A DNA stretch of 21,443 nucleotides from Prevotella sp. UBA6429 (GCA_002437285.1 DJOV01000083.1:1-21443), one strand, 5' to 3'. Shown: positions 1 through 6,803, numbered from the stretch's first letter. A program made the numbers and translations. The notes: generated from the letters alone by a model not told the origin.

Positions 1-15
1 GAGGGGTGGGAAACT

Positions 16-465
16 TCAGTAACGGATGTTTCTGTCAATGTTTCCATTTCCTCTTGTAACGATTTGACGGCGAAACAATTTTCGAGATTTGATTTCTGCC
101 CAAGAATTGTTTTTGGCATCACGCAACCTTACCAGGAAAAAATAGCAAGGTCCATGACAAAAAACAAAATAACTCGTATCGATGGTGCACGACGAATCGG
201 GATATATGAAATCACCATAAGTGATATTTCCCCCATTATTCAATTTGACGATGATTGTATCAAGATTTTTTTTTATATTGTAGTTGGGCCAAGCGGAACT
301 TTTCACACTGTCAATACAATTGTAATGAGACACTCCTACCCATAGAGTGTCCTGTGTCATATTTTTAAATATGACCTCTTGCCTTGAGCAGATTACAGGA
401 ATGCAGGACTGTACTATCAACAAAATTGAGCCTGCAAAAAATAATTTTATGTACCTAATCATCAT
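16..465 (-). CDS. Small hypothetical lipoprotein next to RHS cassette
   Basis: This is a 149-residue protein of unknown function. A hydrophobic N-terminus of about 20 residues ends in VQSC, so Cys21 is a plausible lipidation site and the mature protein would be anchored in the outer or inner membrane. The second Met (residue 2) is an equally good start. I recognise no domain in the rest; two further Cys lie in a stretch reading FCHGPCYFF. The gene begins 39 bp after the end of the HEFGH cassette ORF on the same strand, with no promoter seen between, so the two are probably co-transcribed. It is visibly AT-rich compared with the rest of the window. Its position directly after an RHS C-terminal cassette is where immunity genes of polymorphic toxins lie, but an immunity role is only inference. 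Confidence 0.7.
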   Translation of the reverse strand: MMIRYIKLFFAGSILLIVQSCIPVICSRQEVIFKNMTQDTLWVGVSHYNCIDSVKSSAWPNYNIKKNLDTIIVKLNNGGNITYGDFIYPDSSCTIDTSYFVFCHGPCYFFLVRLRDAKNNSWAEIKSRKLFRRQIVTRGNGNIDRNIRY

Positions 466-504
466 TTTCTAAGTTTGTATATCTATATGCATCACAAAAT
501 ATTC

Positions 505-978
505 TTATATAAACCATCGAGGCTTAGTGCGCAGCATTTGGAACAATTTTGCTTGGCCTAAAATAAAAGTTTTGAAGTTTCCAATGTTCTTAGAAGGATA
601 TCCATATTTACTTCCAAGCCAGTTTTTTACAAAATATCCTTTAGACAAATGATTTGCCCATGTTTCAGTCCAAAACTTGCCATGCTCTTCCGAGGTGCTG
701 ATAGCAGCATTTACTAAACTTGCAGGTGCTATTATTTGCCAGTAAGCAAAAGAGCCAAATTCACGATATTGCAAAACATGTCCAAATTCATGTTGCATCA
801 TCGCTAACCCTTTTTCCATCTGACCTGTATACACGCCGTCCGCAGCAATGATGCCACGTTCGGGAATAGTAACAGCACTATAACGGCCAATTCTAATGTC
901 CCCCAACTTGCGACTTTCAAAGACATTAACCCCCTCGAACTTGCCCACATATTTTCCAGTAACCGTGCTCTCTCCCAT
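505..978 (-). CDS. RHS C-terminal cassette with HEFGH metallopeptidase motif (out of frame with core)
   Basis: The ORF encodes 157 residues from the first in-frame Met, but the frame is open further upstream to about 1038, so that Met is probably not a real start. Residues 63-67 are HEFGH, a gluzincin-type HExxH zinc motif, followed by VLQYREFG and later by FWTETWANHLSKGYF, which may supply a further ligand. From memory, the pattern (a TIPERGII-like strand, HEFGH, then WTETWAN) resembles C-terminal domains of Bacteroidetes RHS proteins. It overlaps the end of the RHS-core ORF in a different frame. Restoring one G in the minus-strand GG run (plus 1019-1020) would join the two into one protein of roughly 440 residues. 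It is therefore best read as the detached C-terminal part of a frameshifted RHS protein. Catalytic activity is inferred from the motif only. Confidence 0.65.
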   Translation of the reverse strand: MGESTVTGKYVGKFEGVNVFESRKLGDIRIGRYSAVTIPERGIIAADGVYTGQMEKGLAMMQHEFGHVLQYREFGSFAYWQIIAPASLVNAAISTSEEHGKFWTETWANHLSKGYFVKNWLGSKYGYPSKNIGNFKTFILGQAKLFQMLRTKPRWFI

Positions 979-1832
979 GGTGAAATCAGAGGGTAGGCAT
1001 CCAGAGCACGAGTATGCGCCATCAGGTCGAGTTCCGCCTTACCCGTCCAATAGCTTGTTCCCATATCCAAGGCATCAGCACCGCCCGCCAGGCCTCCTGT
1101 TACGCCACCGGACAACGCACCGAAGCCTCCCGACGTCAGTCCATCAAGAAGGCTTTTGCCTAAACAGTTCCCTTCCACCAGCGAGTTGCCAACGCCGGAC
1201 ACCAGTCCGCCCGCAAGCCCGGCGCTCGCACCAGACACTGCACCCGCCAAAAAGCCTGTGGATGACACGCCGCCCGACATACCGGCAGCTCCTTGCCAAA
1301 AATTGCCGCCCGTCATGGCTACGTTCACGCCGCCCGCCACGCCGGTTGCCACAGCGGCAGCAGCTGCCCCCGTGACAAAATAGCCAAGGCCGTTGGCGTT
1401 GAAGCGAAAACCGTGTGAGGCCCAATTCACAACACCGCCAATGGCTGCACTGATGGCTAACTCCCAAAACTCACCACTTGGGTCTGTGTATTTCAACGGG
1501 TTGTTCAAGCAATAGGTATAGCGGTTATAACTTTGCGCATCTGTTGGAGTCTGCACATAGTTGTCCGGGCTGAAGAACACGCCAAGCGCAGGGTCGTACA
1601 GGCGACCGTTCATGTTGATGACACCAAAGTCATCAAGCATCTCATGACCTGTGTATCCACGGATCAAGCCGATGTCGTTCTTCCTGATGGTTTGCTTGCC
1701 CCATGCGTCATATTCAGCGTCAAACACCTTGTTGGCATTCTCGTCAAAGACGGAAAGAATGTTGCCTTGGTAATCGGTAAAAATGTATGCAGCTCTCTTG
1801 TGCAAAGTCTTCATCTTTTTGTTATTTTCCAT
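804..1832 (-). CDS. RHS repeat-associated core domain protein, C-terminus frameshifted
   Basis: This 342-residue ORF carries the conserved RHS-associated core: DYQGNILSVFD near the start, then GYTGHEMLDDFGVINMNGR, LYDPALGVFFSPDNYVQ and YCLNNPLKYTDPSGE. The core normally marks the boundary before a variable toxin or effector cassette. A Gly/Ala-rich, membrane-like stretch follows, as is usual in Bacteroidetes RHS proteins. The last 70 or so residues (after about 1020) look like out-of-frame translation, because the HEFGH cassette lies in the other frame there. The N-terminal half with many YD repeats is missing. The first ATG (1832) overlaps the upstream gene by 22 bp. A second ATG at 1814 overlaps the upstream TGA as ATGA and is a good candidate for a translationally coupled start. 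It could be a pseudogene remnant. Confidence 0.75.
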   Translation of the reverse strand: MENNKKMKTLHKRAAYIFTDYQGNILSVFDENANKVFDAEYDAWGKQTIRKNDIGLIRGYTGHEMLDDFGVINMNGRLYDPALGVFFSPDNYVQTPTDAQSYNRYTYCLNNPLKYTDPSGEFWELAISAAIGGVVNWASHGFRFNANGLGYFVTGAAAAAVATGVAGGVNVAMTGGNFWQGAAGMSGGVSSTGFLAGAVSGASAGLAGGLVSGVGNSLVEGNCLGKSLLDGLTSGGFGALSGGVTGGLAGGADALDMGTSYWTGKAELDLMAHTRALDAYPLISPWERARLLENMWASSRGLMSLKVASWGTLELAVIVLLLFPNVASLLRTACIQVRWKKG

Positions 1833-2236
1833 GTTGAGGGCGTGCCATTAATCGTTATGGTCAACAGGTAAACACCACTGGAGCGGTCTGACAGCTTGAC
1901 AAGACATTCGGCGCTCTCCACCGCAGCCTCATAGATTTTTGCGCCAGCAGAAGTGTAAATGGATATGTTGCGCTTGTCTCCCTCCTTGACATTCAGGAAA
2001 ACGACTTTGATGTTTCCGGTGGAATTGTCCGTGATGATTTGCACTGAACGTTCGTCTATGCTGTCCCATAACGATGAAGTCTTTGGCTTTTTTGCCGATT
2101 TCAGAGGTGGGGCGACATTCAGTTCTTTTTTCACCCGATTGCCAGCCGCATCATAAGCGAATCCGACTCTGTTTTGCGACAGTGTGGGTAAAGGCAAAAA
2201 ACAAAAAAGTAAGCATGCAATCAATACCCTTTTCAT
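1811..2236 (-). CDS. Secreted protein with single YD motif and sorting-tail-like C-terminus
   Basis: The 141-residue product starts with a Sec signal peptide (MKRVLIACLLFCFLPLPTLS). Directly after it comes VGFAYDAAGNRVKKEL, which reads like one RHS/YD repeat. The C-terminal part from about residue 60 has the look of a type IX secretion (Por secretion) tail: KVVFLNVKEGD, ISIYTSAGAKIYE, SSGVYLLTITING, then a final WKITK. Only these two modules are present, joined by a Lys/Pro-rich linker. The stop codon overlaps an internal ATG of the RHS-core ORF as ATGA, so the two genes are likely translated together. It may be the N-terminal remnant of a once larger RHS protein, or a dedicated partner of the core protein. 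Export is well supported; use of type IX secretion is inference. Confidence 0.75.
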   Translation of the reverse strand: MKRVLIACLLFCFLPLPTLSQNRVGFAYDAAGNRVKKELNVAPPLKSAKKPKTSSLWDSIDERSVQIITDNSTGNIKVVFLNVKEGDKRNISIYTSAGAKIYEAAVESAECLVKLSDRSSGVYLLTITINGTPSTWKITKR

Positions 2237-2289
2237 AAGGCTTCAAGTTTAGGTTTGACATCAGGAAACGTTCATTTACTCTTCGCTTG

Positions 2290-2297
2290 CAAATGTA
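2290..2297 (-). promoter_or_regulatory. Putative -7 element (TACATTTG) of the RHS unit
   Basis: Read on the minus strand this is TACATTTG, matching the Bacteroidetes -7 consensus TAnnTTTG. It lies 53 bp upstream of the ATG of the secreted YD-motif protein. I see no clear TTTG at the -33 position, so the call rests on the -7 element and its position alone. Confidence 0.45.
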
Positions 2298-2577
2298 CAT
2301 AATATTTTTGAGAGCGATTGTGTTTCCTGCTAAAACCATCCGATTTTTGTTTCTTTTTCACTAAAAACTTCTCCCAGACAAAGTTGATTATCCCGAACCG
2401 GGGTGCTTTTTATTCAACTTTCGGATTTGGGAAAACGGACTGCACTCGGCTCTGCCGCTTGCGTAAGCAAGAAAGCCCAATCAGTACACAGTCCTGGACT
2501 ATGGAAATATATGGCTTTCAGCCAATTCGCCAAATCAAAGACTTGAGTCAGTTATCTGTATAAAAACATCAAGAAAT

Positions 2578-2619
2578 CGCGCATTTGCAACCAAGCTCAA
2601 TCGTGGTTGCAAATACGCG
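2578..2619 (-). terminator. Hairpin downstream of the ExuT-type gene, probable operon terminator
   Basis: The arms 2578-2593 and 2604-2619 form a 16-bp stem with one non-Watson-Crick position and a 10-nt loop. The hairpin starts 28 bp beyond the stop codon of the minus-strand MFS gene. On the minus strand it is followed by a T-rich stretch (TTTCTTGATGTTTTTA) rather than a clean T run. It most likely ends the three-gene uronate operon. The odd base pair is G-T in plus-strand RNA and A-C in minus-strand RNA, so a plus-sense function is not excluded. Confidence 0.5.
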
Positions 2620-2647
2620 ATACTACAACAATGTATTATCCGAAATG

Positions 2648-4111
2648 TTACCCTACAATAGGCTTATACTTCGGCACCAGGGTCTTCATGATGATCCAAC
2701 CGGCCATATAAGCCACGGCGCAGAAGCAAAACACAATCATGTAGCCGGCCGGCTTGCCCTCGAAGCCAAGGAACGCGAAGGCGCTGCCCTGCTGCTGGGC
2801 GTAGCTGAAGAGATAGCCCGAGCCCGTGTTGATGGCCCACGAGGAGATGCCGCCCGCCATGGTGCCCACTCCCGTGATGGTGGCCACGGCCGAGCGGGGG
2901 AACATGTCGCCAATGGTGGAATAGAGATTGGCCGACCAGGCCTGATGGCCTGCACCTGCGAGACCGATGATGATGGCTGGCCACCATGCCGGATCGATGG
3001 GGCTACCCTGCCAGCTGGCCAGGGGCTGGGCCACCAGGGCGAGCAACGGCAAGAGGGCAAAGATGAACATGGCACGCATGCGACCCGAGTAGGGCTCCAT
3101 GCCACGGTGCTCCACAAAATACTTGGGGATGTAACCACCCACAATGCTCAGCACAGTGACAATGAGGTAAAGCACGAAGATGAGCCACTGGCCCATGGTG
3201 GTGCTGGAGGCATAGCCAAACTGGTCGGAGAAATAGGCCGGGGCCCAGAAGAGATAGAACCACCACACACCGTCGGTCATAAACTTGCCCATGATGAACG
3301 ACCACGTCTGCCGATAGGTAAAACAACGCAGGAAAGGCAGCGTGGGGCCGTCATCGGTGGTCTTGGAGGCCACTGCATCCGCAGCGTCGTCTTGCAGGAT
3401 GTAGGCCAACTCAGCCTCGTTCACATGCTTGCACTGGCGCGGCTTGTCATAGGCAAACACCCAGAAACCCATCCACACAAAGCCGATGCCACCAATGATG
3501 ATAAACGCGCTCTCCCACCCCAGGTGATTGGCCAGCACGGGGATGGTGAGAGGTGCGATGAGGGCGCCGATTGATGCGCCCGAATTGAAGATGGCAGTGG
3601 CGAAAGCCCGGTCCTTCTTAGGGAAGAACTCGGCCACGACCTTAATGGCCGAAGGGAAGTTGCCCGATTCACCGGCTGCCAGCACAATACGGCAGAACAT
3701 GAAAAGGTAGACGCTCACGGTGGAGATCATCAGTGCCATCTGCGAGCCGGCCTTGACAGCCCGGAGGGCATCCACGCTTTCGAGGCCCACATACTGCATG
3801 GCCACCCAGCCACACACGGCATGCAAGCAAGCGCCAAGCGACCACACGAAGATGGCAATCAGATAGCCGCGCTTGGTACCCAGACGGTCGATAAACTTGC
3901 CCACAAACAAGCTGAAGAGGGCATAAAAAAAGGAGAAGGCACCCGTGATGTTGCCATAATCGGCATCCGTCCAGTGGAACTCCGGAGCGATGAAGTCTTT
4001 CCATGTCAACGAGAGCACCTGACGATCCATGTAATTGATGGTCGTGGCGAAAAAGAGCATGGAACATATCACCCAGCGGTATTGGGAAATCTTGGTTTTG
4101 GTGATAGACAT
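2648..4111 (-). CDS. exuT: MFS hexuronate transporter, ExuT-like (anion:cation symporter family)
   Basis: The product is a 487-residue polytopic inner-membrane protein of the major facilitator superfamily. The N-terminus (SMLFFATTINYMDRQVLSL) and the loop GKFIDRLGTKRGY, the classic MFS motif between helices 2 and 3, match hexuronate/ACS-type transporters. The usual 12 hydrophobic helices can be followed through to LVPKYKPIVG. I chose the ATG at 4111 (MSITKTKISQYRWV) because the 28 residues encoded upstream look like intergenic translation and family members begin just before the first helix. It is the last gene of a minus-strand group with kduI (150 bp upstream) and a PTS IIC-like gene, which supports uptake of glucuronate, galacturonate or a related unsaturated uronate product. 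Substrate specificity cannot be read from the sequence. Confidence 0.85.
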   Translation of the reverse strand: MSITKTKISQYRWVICSMLFFATTINYMDRQVLSLTWKDFIAPEFHWTDADYGNITGAFSFFYALFSLFVGKFIDRLGTKRGYLIAIFVWSLGACLHAVCGWVAMQYVGLESVDALRAVKAGSQMALMISTVSVYLFMFCRIVLAAGESGNFPSAIKVVAEFFPKKDRAFATAIFNSGASIGALIAPLTIPVLANHLGWESAFIIIGGIGFVWMGFWVFAYDKPRQCKHVNEAELAYILQDDAADAVASKTTDDGPTLPFLRCFTYRQTWSFIMGKFMTDGVWWFYLFWAPAYFSDQFGYASSTTMGQWLIFVLYLIVTVLSIVGGYIPKYFVEHRGMEPYSGRMRAMFIFALLPLLALVAQPLASWQGSPIDPAWWPAIIIGLAGAGHQAWSANLYSTIGDMFPRSAVATITGVGTMAGGISSWAINTGSGYLFSYAQQQGSAFAFLGFEGKPAGYMIVFCFCAVAYMAGWIIMKTLVPKYKPIVG

Positions 4112-4261
4112 TTCGAAAAAATAGATGTTAGGTTTTTGTACGCCATCTTTTCCCGATGGCTGGGAAGAAAAAGCAAGAGGATGTGCGGGCAACACCGAAC
4201 ACTCGCGGCCAATAGGCGCAGCAGAGCGTAAACGGGTGATGTCGGCACATCCTTTGAAAGA

Positions 4262-5233
4262 TTATTCGAGTGAGGGGATGGGGGCCACCTGCATGTCGGT
4301 GTAGACGAGGTTCTCGCCAGCCATTCCCCAGATGAAGGTGTAGTTGCTGGTGCCAGCGGCGCAATGGATGCTCCACTGCGGGGCAATCACAGCTTGCTCG
4401 TTGTTCATCCAGATGGGACGAGTCTCCTGAGGCTCACCCATGACGTGGAGAATCTTCTGACCCTGAGGCACCTTATAATAGAGGTATGCCTCCATGCGAC
4501 GCAAGTGAGTGTGGGCAGGCATGGTGTTCCACACACTACCGGGCTTGAGCTCGGTGATGCCCATCTGCAACTGGCAGGTCCTGACACCCGCCACTCCATC
4601 GATGATCATCTGGTGGATGACACGGTCGTTGGACTCCTCCATCTTGCCCGCCTTGATGTTGTTGGCCTCCTTCAGCGTGACCTTCTTGGTGGGATAGGTG
4701 GCGTGGGCGCAAGCCGAATTAAGATAGAACTTGGCGGGCTCAGCTGCGTTCTTGCTGGCCACCACGATATCCTTGGCGCCACGGCCCACGTAGAGGGCGT
4801 CCTGGAAGCCCAGCGTATAGCTTTTGCCATCGACGGTCACCGTGCCTTCACCACCAATGTTGATGATGCCCAGTTCGCGGTTGTCAAGGAGGTTGCGGCC
4901 ATTCGTACCCTTGCTCTCGTCGACGTAGAGGGGAGCGATGGATGTGAGCTTCAGCGGTGTGGCAGTGGGCTCGGCGCCACCAATGAGGAAGCGGTCATAG
5001 AACGTGTAAGTCCAGTTGACCTCGCCAGGTGCGAACACTTTCTCGATGAGATACTCCTTGCGCAGGCGGTCGGTGGTGTAGTGCTTGGCATCCTCAGGAC
5101 CAGTGGCCCAACGCACATTGTAATGGGTGTAGGCGTTTTCGGCCTTCACCTCGTAACCCTTGGAACAACATCCCTGTGAGAAACCAGACAGGGCGAAGCA
5201 ACAAAGTGCTACGGTAAGAATGAATTTCTTCAT
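4262..5233 (-). CDS. kduI: 4-deoxy-L-threo-5-hexulose-uronate ketol-isomerase (KduI) with signal peptide
   Basis: KduI converts 5-keto-4-deoxyuronate to 2,5-diketo-3-deoxygluconate in breakdown of pectin, alginate-like or glycosaminoglycan uronates. The match to the family is clear along the length: LRKEYLIEKVFAPGE, NRELGIINIGGEGTVTVDG, DALYVGRGAKD, YPTKKVTLKEA, PAHTHLRRMEAY and ETRPIWMNNEQAVIAPQWSI. The cupin metal ligands are present as His241, His243, Glu248 and His290, each offset by 45 from E. coli KduI (His196, His198, Glu203, His245). The protein is 323 residues against about 278 in E. coli. The extra 45 residues begin MKKFILTVALCCFALSGFSQ, a good Sec signal peptide, so this copy is predicted to be exported. 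The start at 5233 fits this; an ATG at 5284 would only add 17 unlikely residues. It sits 47 bp after the PTS IIC-like gene. No kduD is in view. Confidence 0.92.
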   Translation of the reverse strand: MKKFILTVALCCFALSGFSQGCCSKGYEVKAENAYTHYNVRWATGPEDAKHYTTDRLRKEYLIEKVFAPGEVNWTYTFYDRFLIGGAEPTATPLKLTSIAPLYVDESKGTNGRNLLDNRELGIINIGGEGTVTVDGKSYTLGFQDALYVGRGAKDIVVASKNAAEPAKFYLNSACAHATYPTKKVTLKEANNIKAGKMEESNDRVIHQMIIDGVAGVRTCQLQMGITELKPGSVWNTMPAHTHLRRMEAYLYYKVPQGQKILHVMGEPQETRPIWMNNEQAVIAPQWSIHCAAGTSNYTFIWGMAGENLVYTDMQVAPIPSLE

Positions 5234-5280
5234 GATTATGATGTTTGTTTTGTTTGTTTTACGTTCAAGTTGTTCACGCT

Positions 5281-6675
5281 TCATTGTCTGTCAGTATTGA
5301 GCTTTTCCAGGGCTGTCTCACGCTCCTCACGTGTAATAAGCATGCGGTTCCAGAGCATCATGGCCACAGCTACCACGGCAAGGGCGACGATGCCTACATA
5401 CTTGCCATACTTGCAAGCGGCAAAAATGACATAGCCATAAAGCGAACTGGCGAAGTCCATGCTACCTGCCATGAATCCATCAGGCACTTTGGAGGCCTGA
5501 TCACCAGTGTCAGCATAAACCGCCTGGGCGGCACTCGTGAAGTCGGGCGCCATGGACGTAACAAACCACAGGCCGACCACCAAGGCTACCAGACCGATGA
5601 TGAACGTGCGCACCACATTACCCTTGGTATAGGGCAACATCAGTGGGAAGAGGTAGAACAGACCAGCCAAAGAGGCCAAGGGCAAGAACTGGTTGCCGGG
5701 AAGGAACACGGCCACAAGCAGATATACGGGGATGAGCAACAGCGTGCAGACCAATGACGTGGGGTGGCCAATGACGAGCGCTGGGCTCATGCCGATGAAC
5801 ACCTGCTTGCCATGGAAGCGGCGGTTGACGAGTTCCTTGGTCTTCTCAGAGATAGGCATCAAGCCATCGATGAACAACTTGGTGATGCGGGGGATGAGTT
5901 CCATCACGGCTCCCATCGTCACACCGAGGGCGAGTATCTTTTTCACATCGAGCTGGGCCACAAGGCCGATGAGCACACCGACGATAACACCCAGCACCAG
6001 GGGCTCACCCAGCACGCCAAACTTCTTCTTCAGGCCCTCAGCATCTATGTCAAGCTTGTTGAAACCGGGTATCTTCTCCAGCAGCCAATCGATGCACAAG
6101 GCAAAGGGAATGAAACTCTGGCAGAAAGGCTGCGGCACGGAGATGCCGTCCATGCCCTCATAATAGCCTTGGAACTTACGGGCCGAGCGGTCGGCGACAA
6201 CCAATGTGATGACATAGCAGACAATGGCTGCCACATAGCCCCAGACAAGTTGCTTGTCGAAGATGAAGTAGGCCACGGCTCCAATGAAGGCAAAGTGCCA
6301 ATAGTTCCAAAGGTCGATGTTCACCGTGCGTGTGGTCTTGGTGACCAGCATCAGCAGGTTGATACCCAGGCAGACGGGGATGATCAGAGCACCGACGGCC
6401 GTGTTGTAGGCCACCGAGGCGGCAGCCGGCCAACCCATGTCAAACACCTTCAGGTCGAGGTGGTAGAGGCTCGAGATGAGGTCAAGCGGGTCCTTGAAAT
6501 TGGTGGTGAGCAGACCGGTAACAATACCCAAGCCCACAAAACCCACTCCGACAAAGAGCCCTGACTTCAGAGCCTTGCCAAACTTCATGCCTATGCACAG
6601 ACCGATGATGGTGAAGATGATAGGCATCATCACGCTTGCTCCCAAGCTGATGATATACGTAAAAACATTTTCCAT
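5281..6675 (-). CDS. PTS galactitol-family EIIC-like permease, orphan
   Basis: The 464-residue protein is a polytopic membrane protein with about ten or more hydrophobic segments. It resembles the EIIC component of galactitol (GatC/SgcC) phosphotransferase systems: an N-terminus with SLGASVMMPIIFTIIGLCIG, then MKFGKALKSGLFVGVGFVGL, NIDLWNYWHFAFIGA, DIDAEGLKKKFGVLGEP, GAVMELIPRITKLFIDGLMP and GMSPALVIGHPTSL. The length is normal for GatC. No EIIA, EIIB, EI or HPr gene occurs in the window, and many Bacteroidetes lack a full PTS. It may therefore transport without phosphorylation, or use distant partners. It is the first gene of the minus-strand unit followed by kduI and the ExuT-type gene, which suggests a uronate-derived or sugar-acid substrate. 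That substrate assignment is inference from context. Confidence 0.85.
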   Translation of the reverse strand: MENVFTYIISLGASVMMPIIFTIIGLCIGMKFGKALKSGLFVGVGFVGLGIVTGLLTTNFKDPLDLISSLYHLDLKVFDMGWPAAASVAYNTAVGALIIPVCLGINLLMLVTKTTRTVNIDLWNYWHFAFIGAVAYFIFDKQLVWGYVAAIVCYVITLVVADRSARKFQGYYEGMDGISVPQPFCQSFIPFALCIDWLLEKIPGFNKLDIDAEGLKKKFGVLGEPLVLGVIVGVLIGLVAQLDVKKILALGVTMGAVMELIPRITKLFIDGLMPISEKTKELVNRRFHGKQVFIGMSPALVIGHPTSLVCTLLLIPVYLLVAVFLPGNQFLPLASLAGLFYLFPLMLPYTKGNVVRTFIIGLVALVVGLWFVTSMAPDFTSAAQAVYADTGDQASKVPDGFMAGSMDFASSLYGYVIFAACKYGKYVGIVALAVVAVAMMLWNRMLITREERETALEKLNTDRQ

Positions 6676-6725
6676 ACGTTGTTATTGTCAAAATGCGAAT
6701 CAGTATCGGTAGATTCCTAATATGA

Positions 6726-6772
6726 GATATGGCGCAAATTTACAAAAAAAACTTGTAAATCCGCGCCATATC
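6726..6772 (-). repeat. 20-bp inverted repeat overlapping the uronate operon promoter
   Basis: Arms 6726-6745 and 6753-6772 are complementary over 20 positions with a 7-nt loop. Two positions (6736-6737 against 6761-6762) are A-C mismatches in plus-strand RNA but G-U pairs in minus-strand RNA, so the fold is complete only on the minus strand. The element lies 51 bp upstream of the PTS IIC-like gene and 66 bp downstream of the murF-alr stop. It could be a terminator for murF-alr, a structured leader, or an operator for a dimeric regulator. Confidence 0.6.
6735..6742 (-). promoter_or_regulatory. Putative -7 element (TAAATTTG) of the PTS IIC-kduI-exuT unit
   Basis: On the minus strand this reads TAAATTTG, matching TAnnTTTG, about 60 bp upstream of the first gene of the operon. 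It lies inside one arm of the 20-bp inverted repeat, so protein binding at the dyad could block transcription. No clear -33 TTTG is seen. Confidence 0.45.
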
Positions 6773-6779
6773 GCTGGGT

Positions 6780-6803
6780 AAATTAGGCTTTCGGCCCTAA
6801 ATT
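6780..6803 (-). terminator. Weak hairpin after murF-alr
   Basis: On the minus strand an A/T-rich stem (AATTTAGG pairing with CCTAATTT, one mismatch) closes around a short GC-rich loop containing CGAAAG. It lies 36 bp after the murF-alr stop codon and is a possible terminator, perhaps acting with the larger inverted repeat next to it. There is no clean T run. Confidence 0.3.

Larger units (their letters stand above)
2237..2647. other. Gene-free intergenic stretch
   Basis: These 411 bp between two minus-strand units hold no convincing gene. Contents are a TAnnTTTG element for the RHS unit at 2290-2297, a small CTTGC-GTAA-GCAAG hairpin near 2459-2472, and the strong hairpin at 2578-2619. The plus-strand 81-codon reading frame at 2318-2563 has no plausible start context or recognisable domain, and I treat it as non-coding. 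The stretch at about 2400-2560 may be a degenerate dispersed repeat (see findings). Confidence 0.5.

Noticed and set aside
2318..2563. 81-codon plus-strand open frame in the intergenic stretch
   Set aside because: There is no signal, domain or promoter, and the composition is not protein-like. It is kept only as a possible non-coding repeat.
2585..3574. 329-codon plus-strand open frame opposite the ExuT-type gene
   Set aside because: It is antisense to a clear MFS transporter. The predicted product is His/Gly/Arg-rich with no domain, as expected from codon bias of a GC-rich gene read backwards.
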